A stretch of 64,000 nt of DNA from JAFLCL01 sp964502175. Lineage in GTDB: Bacteria > Myxococcota_A > Polyangia > Polyangiales > Sandaracinaceae. Positions within the stretch are counted from its first letter, which is position 1. Every line of letters starts with the position of its first letter. The notes under the pieces were generated by a model that had not been told where the DNA came from, did no database searches, and was given only the letters and a program-made list of their open reading frames with translations. The stretch lies in the NCBI GenBank assembly GCA_964502175.1, contig CAZCVE010000025.1:1-64000 (forward strand), in the 5' to 3' direction. The position numbers and the translations under genes are program-made. Below, piece by piece: positions 28,350 to 38,753 of the stretch.

Positions 28350-30110
28350 TCAGCGGCGAACACGACGGCGCGCGATCACGATCGCCAGCGCAGCCAACAC
28401 GAAGGTCCACACGGGGCGAGCGTCGTCTCCTCGGCTCACGCTGCACGCAGCGCCGCCCGTGAACGTGCCACCGGTGACCGGGGCGTCGGGCTCGGCGCCC
28501 GCGTCCATCGGACCTGCGTCACGCGCGCCCGCATCACGCGGACCTGCGTCCGGCGTCGCGACGGCGTCGGGCGGCACGATCGCCGCGTCGGTGCCGGGCA
28601 TGACGAACGCATCGGGTGCCATCGCGGCGTCAGGCGGGAAGATCGCCGCGTCCGGCGGGAGCGGGATGCCCACGTCGGGGAGTGGCGGGACCGACGCATC
28701 GACCCCGACCGGCATGCACACGAGCGCCGCCGCGCTGCAGATGAAGCCGACCGGGCAGCGCGAGTCGTCCACGCACTCGACGCAGCGCTCGTCGCCGGGG
28801 CCTGCGCACACGCCGACGGAGCACGCACCGCCGCGCGGCACCGAGCCGCGAACGCAGGCGTTCGTCGCGCTGCAGGACTCCGTCGTGCAGTCGTTGCGAT
28901 CGTCGCAGTCGACGTCCGCGATGCACTCGAAGCAGGCGTTGACGCTCGCGCTCGTGCGCAAGCAGTACGGCGTCGCGGGCGTGCAGCCGAAGTCGCCGAC
29001 GCCAGCGCCGCTGTCGTCGAGGCAGACCTCACACTGCGGCGCGCGCGGGCCCGTCGTGCGGCAGTGAGGCCGCGCCGCCGTGCAGCCCATGTCGGTGCCG
29101 AGCGGAGCGCTGTCGGTGCAGGTGCCGCAGACCGAGGGCTCGCCGTTGCAGACGAAGCCCGGCTCGACGACGCAGCCTGCCGAGCAGCCATCGCCCGACA
29201 TCACGTCGCCGTCGTCGCACTCTTCACCACCCGCGATGTCGCCATCACCACACGTCGCGGAGCGACAGAGCCCCGTACCGATGTCGCAGCCGATGAAGGG
29301 CAGCGGACAGTCGAGCGCGCCCGTGCAGCCGCGGGTCTGGAGGTAGCAGCTGACCACCGGCTCGTTGTGATCGCAGAACCAGAGGCGACCGCTGGTGCCG
29401 ATGAAGGTGAGGCCGTCCGAGCCCGCGCTGTTCGTGCGGGTGTGGTCGCCCAAGATGATGCCGGTGCCGAGCGGCGACGGACCGGACACGAACAGGCCGG
29501 ACTCACGGTAGAGCGCGAACTCACCCGCCGTGTTGTTCGCGATCATGATGAGGTCGGTGCCCGGCGCGCGAGAGAGGTTGTCCACGTTCGTGAGCACGAT
29601 GGAGAACGCGCGGAGCGGGATGCTGCTCCCACGCGCATAGACGACCACGCGCGACGAGTTGTAGTCGGCGACGTAGAGCGAGCCGTCGCTGCCGACGTCG
29701 ACGCCCGTGCAGAGGGTCGGCGCCGGAACGAGCACCGAGCCCCCGAGCGTGCGGCGCGACAGGATCGCCAGCGTGACGGGATCGAGCTCGAGGAGCTCAC
29801 AGGTCTGTCGAACGACGAGTCCGACGCCGGCGAGGTTGTCGTAGCCCGCGCCGTCGACGCGATCGCCGAGCGGCGTCGGCAGGGCCGCTGTGGCCCGCAC
29901 GAGCGCGCCGCTCGAGTCGTAGATCTGCGCGTCCGTTCCCCCGAACGAGATGACCACCAGCTCATCGCGCACTGGGTTGTAGAAGGAGGCCTGGGGCGTG
30001 AAGGCCGGGGCAGTCACCGTTCGGAACAGCGGGAACGTCTGGGCGCTCGCGGTGGCGCTGACACCCGTGGCCAGCCCGAGGGCGAGGACGACGGCGAAGA
30101 ATCGTTTCAT
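28350..30110 (-). CDS. Secreted cysteine-rich protein with MYXO-CTERM sorting signal
   Basis: 586 residues. A cleavable signal peptide (ending TASAQ) precedes about 250 residues of propeller-like strands (LYVADYNSSRVVVY). Disulfide repeats follow: CGDGDIAGGEECDDGD and several CxxxxDCxxR units. A Pro/Asp/Ala linker leads to the C-terminal signal GGAACSV, a hydrophobic stretch (TFVLAALAIVIA) and RRRVRR. That tripartite end with an invariant cysteine is the MYXO-CTERM signal, expected to be processed and lipid-anchored at the surface. Only 21 bases separate it from the OmpA gene downstream, so they are probably one transcript. Confidence 0.9.
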   Translation of the reverse strand: MKRFFAVVLALGLATGVSATASAQTFPLFRTVTAPAFTPQASFYNPVRDELVVISFGGTDAQIYDSSGALVRATAALPTPLGDRVDGAGYDNLAGVGLVVRQTCELLELDPVTLAILSRRTLGGSVLVPAPTLCTGVDVGSDGSLYVADYNSSRVVVYARGSSIPLRAFSIVLTNVDNLSRAPGTDLIMIANNTAGEFALYRESGLFVSGPSPLGTGIILGDHTRTNSAGSDGLTFIGTSGRLWFCDHNEPVVSCYLQTRGCTGALDCPLPFIGCDIGTGLCRSATCGDGDIAGGEECDDGDVMSGDGCSAGCVVEPGFVCNGEPSVCGTCTDSAPLGTDMGCTAARPHCRTTGPRAPQCEVCLDDSGAGVGDFGCTPATPYCLRTSASVNACFECIADVDCDDRNDCTTESCSATNACVRGSVPRGGACSVGVCAGPGDERCVECVDDSRCPVGFICSAAALVCMPVGVDASVPPLPDVGIPLPPDAAIFPPDAAMAPDAFVMPGTDAAIVPPDAVATPDAGPRDAGARDAGPMDAGAEPDAPVTGGTFTGGAACSVSRGDDARPVWTFVLAALAIVIARRRVRR

Positions 30111-30317
30111 GCCACCGCGTCTACACGCGGCGTGCCACCGTCATCAAGATTCCGGCGGCCCCCAATTCGCGCTCCGCGCGACGAATCTCGCAATCGGTTC
30201 GTCGGCGTCGCGATGCGAGCGGCGGCGGACCCCGCATCTGTCGGGTGGGGCCCACGACAAAAAAGTCACATGCCGGGGAACTCTGCGTACCCGCAGATGA
30301 AGAGTCTCTGCTCGCGC

Positions 30318-32189
30318 TCAGCGCGGTGCGCGGCGGCCCCGCGCGCCGCGGGCCGGGGTGGCCGGAGCGGCGCTCGCTTCGACACACCCCTCGAGCTGGC
30401 GCGGGCCCGAGGCCGGCGCGGGGCTGAGGATGTGGAACTCCACGCGGCGGTTCCGCTGACGACCCTCCGCCGTCAGGTTGGTCTCGGCCGGGTGCAGCTC
30501 GCCGCATCCCCACGCCTCGAAGCGACCAGGTGACACGCCGTGCTCGACGAGCCAGCGCATGACGCTCGCCGCACGACGACGCGAGAGATCGAGGTTGGCC
30601 GCGTCGCGGCCGCGGTCGTCGGTGTGACCTTCGACGCGCAGGCGCGTGAGCTGCGGGTTCGCCTCGACCACCGCGCGCACCTCCTCGAGGACCGGGAAGG
30701 ATCGATCGAGGATGACGTCGCGGTTCGTCGCGAACTCGACGAGCTGGAGGATGTAGATCTGGCCGGTCTCGGTATCGAGGCGCACGGCGCGCGGGCAACC
30801 GTTGTCCTCGGGGCGACCCGGCGCGAGCGGGCACTGGTCGTTCACGTCGAGGACCGTGTCGCGATCGTTGTCGGGATCGGGGCAGCCGTTCGCGTCCTCG
30901 AACGTGTCGACGTCCTCGGGCTGGAGCGGGCACTCGTCGGTCGTGTCGAGGATGCCGTCCTGATCGTTGTCCGGATCGGGCACGCCGTCCGTGTCCTCGA
31001 AGCCGTCGCGATCCTCGGGGATCATCGGCGCGCCGTCGTTCACGTCGAGCACGGCGTCCTGGTCGTTGTCCGGATCGGGGCAGCCGTTGCTGTCCTCGAA
31101 CGTGTCGACGTCCTCGGGCTCGGTGGGGCACTGATCGTCCGGATCGAGGATGCCGTCGCCGTCGGTGTCGCCCGGCGTCGGGGGCGGCTCGTCGGGCACG
31201 ACGACCGGCTCGGTCGGACGGCAGTGCGGATCGTGCGCGTAGCCGATCGTCAGGATGCCGCGGAAGTCGGGCGCGCCGTAGCCGCGCGAGATGCCGCCGC
31301 CGCCCGCGAGGCCGATCTCCATCTCGCAGATGGGATGCACGCGCGCGCCGCCGATGAGCTCCACCGGCGTGCTCTCGCGACCGAAGAAGCCACCACGATC
31401 GTTGAGCGTCTCGAAGCCCGTCGCGCCGTAGAGCTCGAGGAGGAGGTCGAGCACGTCGGGCACGAGCACGCCGATCACGCCCGCGCCGAACGTGAGCTCG
31501 TGGCCCACGCGGAGCATCGCCACGTCCGTGCCTTCGCGGATGCGCGCGCCCACGTTCAGGCCGATGCGCACGCGGTTGTCGGCGAGGCGGATCTCGCCCA
31601 TCAAGCGCGGAAGGAACGTGACCGAGCGCTCGCCGGTGTACGACTGCGTGCTCGAGGCCGCGTCGCCGAGCGGAAACGTGAGCGCGAGCTGGAGGCCGAG
31701 CGCGAACACGTCCTGACGCTCGCCGAAGAGGCGCACGCGCGCGCCGAGGTACGGGTCGCCGATCTGCGTTCCGTCCGCGCGAACGACCGCCATGTCGCTG
31801 CCGTTGCTGAACAACGTCGCCGGCAGGCCGGCGTAGATCACCACGCGATCGAAGAGGCCGAGGGCGAGGCCCACGTTCATGCTCAGCTGGTTCTCGACGA
31901 CCGAGTAGCGCTCGGTGCCCGCCATGCCGATCCGGTCCTCGTACACGAGCGGGTTGAGCGCGTAGTCGAGCGACAGGCGCGCGCCCACGTCGAGGTGACC
32001 GAGGTCGTTCGGGCTCGAGATCGCGAAGCCGTCGTTCGACGTCTCCGCCGCGCGGAACTGGTTCAGCTGGAAGCCCTGCGCCTGGGCCTCGCTCGGTGCG
32101 CCGAGCAGGAGCACGGCGCCCCCGATCAGGCTGGCACCGAGGAGACCCGCACCGTGAACGCTGGCCGTCGAGATCAAGCTCTTCTTCAT
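30318..32189 (-). CDS. OmpA-family outer-membrane protein with thrombospondin type 3 repeats (copy 2)
   Basis: 623 residues from ATG at 32189 (MKKSLISTASVHGAG), which lies five bases after the giant-protein stop. Layout is the same as in copy 1: signal peptide, beta-barrel-like region, TSP3 repeats, OmpA domain with VEGHTDDRG. Barrel and OmpA parts are very similar between copies. In the second TSP3 repeat both conserved cysteines are replaced (NDGAPM and TDGVPDPD where copy 1 has DQCPM and NGCPDPD), while the acidic calcium ligands remain. It is likely the outer-membrane anchor or receptor for the giant Ig-like protein translated just before it. Confidence 0.92.
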   Translation of the reverse strand: MKKSLISTASVHGAGLLGASLIGGAVLLLGAPSEAQAQGFQLNQFRAAETSNDGFAISSPNDLGHLDVGARLSLDYALNPLVYEDRIGMAGTERYSVVENQLSMNVGLALGLFDRVVIYAGLPATLFSNGSDMAVVRADGTQIGDPYLGARVRLFGERQDVFALGLQLALTFPLGDAASSTQSYTGERSVTFLPRLMGEIRLADNRVRIGLNVGARIREGTDVAMLRVGHELTFGAGVIGVLVPDVLDLLLELYGATGFETLNDRGGFFGRESTPVELIGGARVHPICEMEIGLAGGGGISRGYGAPDFRGILTIGYAHDPHCRPTEPVVVPDEPPPTPGDTDGDGILDPDDQCPTEPEDVDTFEDSNGCPDPDNDQDAVLDVNDGAPMIPEDRDGFEDTDGVPDPDNDQDGILDTTDECPLQPEDVDTFEDANGCPDPDNDRDTVLDVNDQCPLAPGRPEDNGCPRAVRLDTETGQIYILQLVEFATNRDVILDRSFPVLEEVRAVVEANPQLTRLRVEGHTDDRGRDAANLDLSRRRAASVMRWLVEHGVSPGRFEAWGCGELHPAETNLTAEGRQRNRRVEFHILSPAPASGPRQLEGCVEASAAPATPARGARGRRAPR

Positions 32190-32194
32190 GTCAC

Positions 32195-35100
32195 TCACGA
32201 CTTGCTCCTCCGACGCGCACGACCGCGCGCGAACAGCCAAACAGCACCGAGGACGGCCAGCGAGAGCCACCCGCGCCCGGCCCCGTCGGCGGCCGCGACT
32301 CTACAGCCGCACGCGCCGCCCGCAAAGCCACCTCCCGTCGGGACACCGCTGTCGGGACCGCTCATCCCCACGTCCACGGCCACGCCCGCATCGACGACGG
32401 ACGGACCCGCGTCGGGCCTCGGACCAGCGTCGGTGCCGACGCCCGCGTCCGTGCCGACCACGCTGTCGGGATCGAGATAGTTCGGAACGCCGTCGCCATC
32501 GTCGTCGCCGAAGCCTTCTTCGCGATCGCCGCGCGCGTCGCCGTCCGCGTTCGTGTCGAGCCAGTTCGGGAGGCCGTCGCCGTCCACGTCGAAGCCGCTC
32601 GGGCCGAGACGCGCCCCATCGCTGCGCTCACGCGCCGTGAGGATGCCGTCCCCGTCGTCATCGCCATCGAGGTAGTCCGGCGCGTCGTCCATGTCGCTGT
32701 CGCGGCACGGCGCAGTTGTGCACTCCTCGGCCGTGGGCAGACCGTCGCCGTCGTCGTCCACGTCGAGGAAGTCCGGCGTGCCGTCGCCGTCGGTGTCGAT
32801 CGAGATCATGCCCGGACGCTCGTCGCGCGTGGGGCGGCCATCACCGTCGTCGTCCGGATCGCGGTAGTCGACGGTGCCGTCCATGTCGCTGTCGCGGCAC
32901 ATGGTCGGATCCGCACACTCTTCGGCGGTGGGCACTCCGTCGCCGTCGTCGTCCGGATCGAGCTGGTCGGGCATGCCGTCCATGTCGGTGTCCGGGCACA
33001 TCGCCGGCATCGGGCACTCGATCGTGTCGACGATGCCGTCACCGTCGCTGTCGAGCGCTGCCGGGTCGTAGACGAAGTCGTTGTCGTCGTCGTCGGTGTT
33101 GCCCACGGAGTCGATCGCGACGACCGAGATCGTGTGCATTCCCGCCGCGAGATCCGTCGGCTGCGCGATCGACCAGCGACCATCGTCACCCGCGACCGCG
33201 GTGCCGATCTCGGTGCCGTCGATGCTCACCACCACCGTCGCGCCGGCCTCGGCGACGCCCGCGTAGGTCGGTCGCGCCGCGCCCACCGTCGCGCCCTCGG
33301 CAGGCCGCGTGATCGTCACGCTCGTGGAGGTGTCGACGACGAAGCTGCCGCTCGCCGTCGCGGTGTTGCCGCTCGGATCGCGCGCCACTGCGCGCACCGT
33401 GTGCTCGCCGTCCGCGAGCGCGTCGGTCGTGGCGAAGGTCCACGTACCGTCCGCCGCAGCCGTCACCGTGCCGAGCACCTCTCCGTCGACGAACACCTGC
33501 ACGCTCGCGCCGGGCTCGGCCGTGCCGGTGATCGCAGGCGTCGAGTCGCCCGTGCGCTCGCCGCTCGCGGGGCTCGTGATCGCGACCTGCGGGGCCGTGA
33601 GGTCGACCGTGAAGTCGTGCTGATCCTCGGTCGTGTTGCCGGCCGCGTCGGTCGTGCTCGCACGCACGGTGTGATCGCCCTCGGCGAGCGGCGTCGTGAG
33701 CGCGAAGCTCCAGCTGCCGTCCGCGTCGGTGAGGGCGGTGCCGAGGATCACGCCGTCGACGATGACCGTGACGAGCTGGTTCGGATCGCTCGAGCCGGTG
33801 ATGGTCGGCGTCGTGTCGTTCGTCGTGGTTCCGTCGCCAGGGTTGCGGATCTCGAGCGACGGCGCCGTGAGATCCACCGTGAAGCGGCCCGTGTCCATCG
33901 CGGTGTTGCCCGCCGCGTCCGTCGCGGTGACCGACACGTCGTGCGCGCCCTCGGTCAGCGCCGTGGGGACGAGCAGCGTCCAGTTGCCCTCGCCGTCGAC
34001 GGTGACCGTGCCGACGACCGTTCCATCGATCGAGACGACGACGGTGGCGCCCGGCTCGCCGGTGCCCGAGAGCTCGGGCGTGGTGTCGCCGATCGCGCCC
34101 GCGTCACCGGGCTGGAGGAAGTCGACCGACGTCGTCGTGTCGACCACGAAGCTCGTCGTGTCCGTCGCCGTGTGGCCGTCGGCGTCCATCGCCGTGACGT
34201 TCGCTGTGTACGCGCCGTCCGCGAGCGTCGTGGGCGTGACGCTCCACGTGCCGTCCGCCGCGACCGTCGTGGTCAGCGTCATGCCGCCGACCATCACGGT
34301 GATGCTCGCGCCCGCCTCGCCGGTGCCGCTGATCGTCGGCGTCGCATCGCGCGTCGAGCCCGTCGGCGCGGTGACATCGACGAACGTGTCGTCGTCCACA
34401 CGGAAGGTGACGTTCGGCGCGCTCGCCGTGTGACCGCCCGCGTCGAGCGCCTCGGCGCGCACGCGGTGCGTACCGGGCACCAGTGCCGTGGGCACGTCGA
34501 GCGTCCACGTGCCGTCGGCCGCGACCGTCACGGTACCGACGACAGCCTCGTCGACGATCACGTCGATCCTCGCGCCCGGCTCACCGGTGCCGGTGACCGT
34601 CGGCGTCAGATCCGAGGTCACGCTGCCCTCGACGGGCCCGCTGATCGTCACGAACGTGGTCGTGTCGATGGTGACCGTCGTCGTGTCCGTGGTGACGTTG
34701 CCGAGGTCGTCCGTGGCCATCGCCGTGACCGTGCTCGCGCCCTCGGCCATCGCCGTCGCGGGCGTGAACGTCCAGTTGCCCGAGGCGTCGGCCGTGACCG
34801 TGCCGAGCGTCGTACCGCCCACCGAGATCGCGACCATCGCGCCCGGGCTCGCGCGGCCCGTGAAGGTCGGCGTCGCGTCGTCGAGCACCACGCCGCTGGG
34901 GCCGAGGATGTCGACCTCGATGCGACACGCCGCGCTGCAGCCGTCGCCCGCCGCGATCGCTCCGTCGTCGCACGTCTCGGGCGCGGTCACGCGCGTGTCG
35001 CCGCAGCGCGCGGTCGTCACGATGATCGTGGGCTGGTTGCCCGGCGTGACACCGTCGCCGTCCGACGTGCCCGTGAACGTGTCGGTCACGCCGCCGAGGA

Positions 35101-36577
35101 TCAGCGTCTCGCCTTGTCCCGAGATGTTCGCGCTGTTCGTGATCGGCTCGCCGCCGAGCATCGACGTGATGCGCACGGTGAACGTCACCGTCACGCTCGC
35201 GCCCGGCGCGACGCGACCACCCGCCACCGCGGTGGCGCCCGTGCCCACGCGCGCGACCACGGTGCCCGCCGCGACCTCGGCCTGGTCGAGATCGGTCGCG
35301 ATCGTGCGCGACATGCCATCGACCGTGATGCTCGATCCGGGCGCGATCTCGGTGCCCGCGGGCAACCCGTCGCGGATCACGCTGCCGATCGACGCGTCGC
35401 GGCCGTTGTTGGTCGCGACGAGCGTGTAGGTGATGAGGTCACCCGCGTCCGCGCCGTTGCCGTCGAGGTCGTTCAGCATCGCCGTCTTCGTCATCGCGAA
35501 GTCGGGCGCGAAGATGTCGGTCGCGAACGTGACGAGACCGAGGCCGATGCCCTCGCCGCCCGTCTGCGCGCGGATGGTCGCGCTCGTGGCGCTGTTCGGC
35601 AGCGCGTCGACGGTCGCGAAGAGATCTTGGTCGTAGCCGAGCGTGTTGCCGTACGCGGGCTGACGGCTCGACACGACGGAACCAAACGACGAGATCGTGC
35701 TGTTGCCGATGTCGTCGTTCGGGTTGAGCACGCCCGCTCCGGGCGTCGATCCGAGCAGCGTGTTCCGCAGGCCCGAGATCAAGCGCAGGGTGTCGGGGTT
35801 GCCCCGGTCGCCATCCCAGAAGACGACACCGACGCGCGAGCTCACCGTGCCCGACGCTGGCGTGATGAAGCCCGACACCGTCACGTCGACGGCCGTCGTC
35901 GTGTAGGCGCGGAACGCGTCGTAGACGACCAGGTTGCGGAGCGGCAGCGTGGCGTCGTCGTACGCGACGACCATCGTCCAGCCGCCGAAGAGGTTCGTCG
36001 TCCCCGTGCGGCACTGCATGCCGGCCACCCAGTACGTGCCGTTGCCCGCGGCCCGCACGGCCGTCGTGACGTCGACGTAGCCCTGGTAGTAGTCGGCGCT
36101 GCCCGAGACCGTCACGCCCGAGTCGAAGACGCTCGCGGAGACGTTCGTGTATGCGCCACCGGGAGCGCGGAAGCGCACCGTGCGACGCACGTCCGGCGTG
36201 CCCGACGCCGGCGCGCCACACGACCAATAGAGGCCCGCCCAGCGCACGCTCGCCGTGGCGGGGAGCGCGAGGTCGGCCGCGCTCGACATGGTCGTCGTCG
36301 CGTCGCTGTCGGCGTCGACGGGGCCCATGTTGAAGTCGTTGTTGATGCCCGCGCCGCCCGCGCCCGTCGTGTTGCGCACCACGTCGCAGTACGTCGCCGG
36401 GTCAGAGCCGCGGCGCAGGCAGTGCTGCGCGGTGTTGCCGACCAGCGTGAGGTCGCCTCGTTGGTTCGCGATGAAGCGTCGCGTGGGCTCGCGGGACTGC
36501 GCCTCGGAGGCGCTCGGAGCGAAGAACGAGACGGCCAGCAACGTGAGCGCGACGAACGAGAGGCGACTGAACGGCAT
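32195..36577 (-). CDS. Giant surface protein: DUF11-like, seven Ig-like repeats, Asp-rich rod, MYXO-CTERM
   Basis: 1460 residues from ATG at 36577; the signal peptide ends near SASEAQ. Order: an N-terminal domain of about 340 residues; a DUF11-like region (TYTLVATNNGRDA); a disulfide repeat (CGDTRVTAPETCDDG); seven Ig-like units of about 88 residues at roughly 555-1170, each with a TPTxxGxxEPGAxVxV start and a DGTWxx centre; an Asp-rich TSP3-like rod (DSDGDGIVDTIECP and similar); a DAG linker; and a MYXO-CTERM end (GGACGCRVA, hydrophobic stretch, RARRRSKS). This looks like an adhesin or fibre displayed on the cell surface. It is the first gene of the cluster, and the OmpA copy 2 gene follows after five bases. 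Confidence 0.92.
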   Translation of the reverse strand: MPFSRLSFVALTLLAVSFFAPSASEAQSREPTRRFIANQRGDLTLVGNTAQHCLRRGSDPATYCDVVRNTTGAGGAGINNDFNMGPVDADSDATTTMSSAADLALPATASVRWAGLYWSCGAPASGTPDVRRTVRFRAPGGAYTNVSASVFDSGVTVSGSADYYQGYVDVTTAVRAAGNGTYWVAGMQCRTGTTNLFGGWTMVVAYDDATLPLRNLVVYDAFRAYTTTAVDVTVSGFITPASGTVSSRVGVVFWDGDRGNPDTLRLISGLRNTLLGSTPGAGVLNPNDDIGNSTISSFGSVVSSRQPAYGNTLGYDQDLFATVDALPNSATSATIRAQTGGEGIGLGLVTFATDIFAPDFAMTKTAMLNDLDGNGADAGDLITYTLVATNNGRDASIGSVIRDGLPAGTEIAPGSSITVDGMSRTIATDLDQAEVAAGTVVARVGTGATAVAGGRVAPGASVTVTFTVRITSMLGGEPITNSANISGQGETLILGGVTDTFTGTSDGDGVTPGNQPTIIVTTARCGDTRVTAPETCDDGAIAAGDGCSAACRIEVDILGPSGVVLDDATPTFTGRASPGAMVAISVGGTTLGTVTADASGNWTFTPATAMAEGASTVTAMATDDLGNVTTDTTTVTIDTTTFVTISGPVEGSVTSDLTPTVTGTGEPGARIDVIVDEAVVGTVTVAADGTWTLDVPTALVPGTHRVRAEALDAGGHTASAPNVTFRVDDDTFVDVTAPTGSTRDATPTISGTGEAGASITVMVGGMTLTTTVAADGTWSVTPTTLADGAYTANVTAMDADGHTATDTTSFVVDTTTSVDFLQPGDAGAIGDTTPELSGTGEPGATVVVSIDGTVVGTVTVDGEGNWTLLVPTALTEGAHDVSVTATDAAGNTAMDTGRFTVDLTAPSLEIRNPGDGTTTNDTTPTITGSSDPNQLVTVIVDGVILGTALTDADGSWSFALTTPLAEGDHTVRASTTDAAGNTTEDQHDFTVDLTAPQVAITSPASGERTGDSTPAITGTAEPGASVQVFVDGEVLGTVTAAADGTWTFATTDALADGEHTVRAVARDPSGNTATASGSFVVDTSTSVTITRPAEGATVGAARPTYAGVAEAGATVVVSIDGTEIGTAVAGDDGRWSIAQPTDLAAGMHTISVVAIDSVGNTDDDDNDFVYDPAALDSDGDGIVDTIECPMPAMCPDTDMDGMPDQLDPDDDGDGVPTAEECADPTMCRDSDMDGTVDYRDPDDDGDGRPTRDERPGMISIDTDGDGTPDFLDVDDDGDGLPTAEECTTAPCRDSDMDDAPDYLDGDDDGDGILTARERSDGARLGPSGFDVDGDGLPNWLDTNADGDARGDREEGFGDDDGDGVPNYLDPDSVVGTDAGVGTDAGPRPDAGPSVVDAGVAVDVGMSGPDSGVPTGGGFAGGACGCRVAAADGAGRGWLSLAVLGAVWLFARGRARRRSKS

Positions 36578-36762
36578 ACGACTCCGTGGGTGAGACGGTG
36601 TCGTCGCGGCGCGAAGCGCAGAGACACCGTGGCGGCGGCGCCACAGAGCAACGCTCACGCCACACATCTCCGGCCTCGATCCAGGCGGAGCCTGTTGGCG
36701 GCACGCAACGACTGTCGGCTCGCCCCTACATCGCCTCCGCCCCACGTGGCTTCGGGCCCTCG

Positions 36763-38715
36763 TCAGAGGGGAACGTCGAGCGCAGCAGGATCACCAGGCG
36801 CCGGACGCGCACCGCTCTGTCGCACGGCGCCCACGCGGAGGCCGTGCCGCGCGATGTCCTCTCGCTCGGTGGCCGACAGGACGTGAGCCGATCGAACACG
36901 GTCGCCGGCCCGGAACCGCGCAGGTGAGAGCTCGCCTTCCGCGATCAGATCGACGCGCCGAGGTCGATGCCCCCAGCCCACGCGGAGGGCGAGATCGGAG
37001 TCACACGCCGCGCGCACGCCGAGCTCGAGCGTCAGGTCCGCGCCGCCGTCCGCACGCGGTGCGAGCGAGGCGTCGAGCAGCGCGAGGCACGCCGTGAGCG
37101 CGCGGCCTTCGTCGAGCGACGCGTGACCGACCAAGTGTCGCGCGGCAACGTCGTCGTCGTGCGGTGCGCCGCGCGCGAGCACGAAGATCTGGGCACGCGA
37201 GAACACGAGCGCGTGATCGCCCCGCGCGAGCCAGTCGCGCACGAGCGGCTCCTCCTCCGTGCGGAGCAGCTCCTCGCGGTGCGCGTCCACTCGGCGCTGC
37301 CACGCGTCGAAGAGCACGTAGTCGCTGAGCGTCTCGGGCGGCGGTCCGCGCCGGAGGCGTCGTCGCTCGGCGAGGTGCGCGAGCACGCGCTCGGGGGCCT
37401 GCACGGACGCGTCATCGGGGATGGTCTCGAGCGCGTCGCGCAGCGCCTGCGTGGTTCCGTCCGAGACGTAGGCGTGCCGATCGTAGCGGTGCGAGATCGG
37501 AGAGCCGCCGTGCATCACGTGGGCGATCATCGCGCAGACGAGCAGGGGCCCGAGCGCGACCTCCCCGGAGAGCCCGCGCGACAGTGACGCGATTCGACCC
37601 CCTCCGACGAGCGCGGCGCACACGAGGATCGGGAGCGCAGGCGTGAGGTAGTGCGAGTCGAGGAAGAGCGTCGTGGGGAACGACGACAGCAGGTTCATCC
37701 CGAGGATCGGCGCCGCGAGCAGCAGCCACTCGGGCGCGAGGAAGACGAGGAACGCGAGCGGCGCGGTGATGATCAAGAGGTACGGCGCGCGCTCGGCGCT
37801 CGCGAGCCACTCGAGGAGCCGCAGCGGATGCGCGATCACGCCCAGCAGCGCGCCGATCGGCCCGTCGCCCCACGCCGCGAAGTGCTGCTCGAACGAGCCG
37901 TTCCTCGGCGCGTAGCGCGGATGGAAGAGGCCGAGGAAGACGACCACGTAGGCGGCCGCGCCGACAGCGATCCCCGCCCCCACGCGCGCGACGCGCGGAC
38001 GCTCCCGCCGCTCGCGGATCCAGAGCGCCGCGCCGAAGAGCGCTACGACGAGGCCGAGATCCTCGCGGCACGCGAGCACGCCGAGGCACGACCACACGAG
38101 CCCGTGCGCGCTCTTGCGATGGAGCGACTCGCAGCACCACGCGAGCGGCAGCACGGCGAGCGTGCCCGGGTGGAAGTCGCACGTGGCGACGTGCCAGAGG
38201 TTCGGCTGGAGCAGCCACACGAGCGCGGCGATCACTGGCGCGGTCGTGACGACCGAGCCCGACGCGACGCCGCGACCGGCGCCGTACACACGCGCCGCGA
38301 CGCGCGCGATCGGGAAGCTCGCGAGCACCACCGCGATCGACTGCGCCACGAGCAGCGTGCGCACCTGCCCCAGCACGCGACCGATCCACCCGAGCACGTC
38401 GAGCGCCCACACGAAGTGCAGGCCCCACACGTGCGCGTCGAGCAGCGGCTCCCACGGATCGCCGTGCGACTCGCCCCACGCGAGGCGCGCGTAGAACGCG
38501 AGATCGAAGTTGCGGTTGTGGAACGTCGCGTACCGCTGCCAGGCGAGCGCGAACACCGCGACCCCGGCGAGCGCGGCGAGCGCAGCGATCGCCCGACGCT
38601 GCTCGCGCGTGATCGGGCTCTCCGCGACGAACGCCTCGCGCCACGACCGCCCGACGAAGCGCGTCACGCGCTCAGCGCGCGCGCGGAGATCGACGGCCTG
38701 TGTCTCGTCGGCCAA
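36763..38715 (-). CDS. DUF2079 polytopic membrane protein
   Basis: About 650 residues from TTG at 38715; no better start is evident. About ten membrane segments lie between residues 40 and 430 (AALAALAGVAVFALAWQ, VIAALVWLLQP, LLIITAPLAFLVFLAP among them). The DUF2079 hallmarks are RNFDLAFYARLAWGE, the FHPGTLAVLPLAW block and the LFLDSHYLTPALPILV segment. The family has a glycosyltransferase-C-like topology, but its activity is unknown. The C-terminal 200 residues are soluble and Arg-rich. It starts 38 bases after the phosphatase stop, so the two are probably co-transcribed. Confidence 0.85.
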   Translation of the reverse strand: MADETQAVDLRARAERVTRFVGRSWREAFVAESPITREQRRAIAALAALAGVAVFALAWQRYATFHNRNFDLAFYARLAWGESHGDPWEPLLDAHVWGLHFVWALDVLGWIGRVLGQVRTLLVAQSIAVVLASFPIARVAARVYGAGRGVASGSVVTTAPVIAALVWLLQPNLWHVATCDFHPGTLAVLPLAWCCESLHRKSAHGLVWSCLGVLACREDLGLVVALFGAALWIRERRERPRVARVGAGIAVGAAAYVVVFLGLFHPRYAPRNGSFEQHFAAWGDGPIGALLGVIAHPLRLLEWLASAERAPYLLIITAPLAFLVFLAPEWLLLAAPILGMNLLSSFPTTLFLDSHYLTPALPILVCAALVGGGRIASLSRGLSGEVALGPLLVCAMIAHVMHGGSPISHRYDRHAYVSDGTTQALRDALETIPDDASVQAPERVLAHLAERRRLRRGPPPETLSDYVLFDAWQRRVDAHREELLRTEEEPLVRDWLARGDHALVFSRAQIFVLARGAPHDDDVAARHLVGHASLDEGRALTACLALLDASLAPRADGGADLTLELGVRAACDSDLALRVGWGHRPRRVDLIAEGELSPARFRAGDRVRSAHVLSATEREDIARHGLRVGAVRQSGARPAPGDPAALDVPL

Positions 38716-38753
38716 AGGAGCGGTGACCTATCACGCGATCCGATCGCTCGCGA

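Noticed and set aside
30221..30296. Rho-independent terminator behind OmpA copy 2
   Set aside because: There is a 5-bp hairpin (CTGCG/CGCAG at 30283-30296) and a run of six T on the minus strand, but they are about 20 bases apart; the imperfect GGACCCC/GGGGCCC stem lies beyond. Not a convincing terminator.
32096..36886. A 1596-residue open frame on the plus strand opposite the giant Ig-repeat protein
   Set aside because: Same cause: antisense of strongly biased codons. The repeats it shows are mirror images of the Ig-like and Asp-rich repeats.
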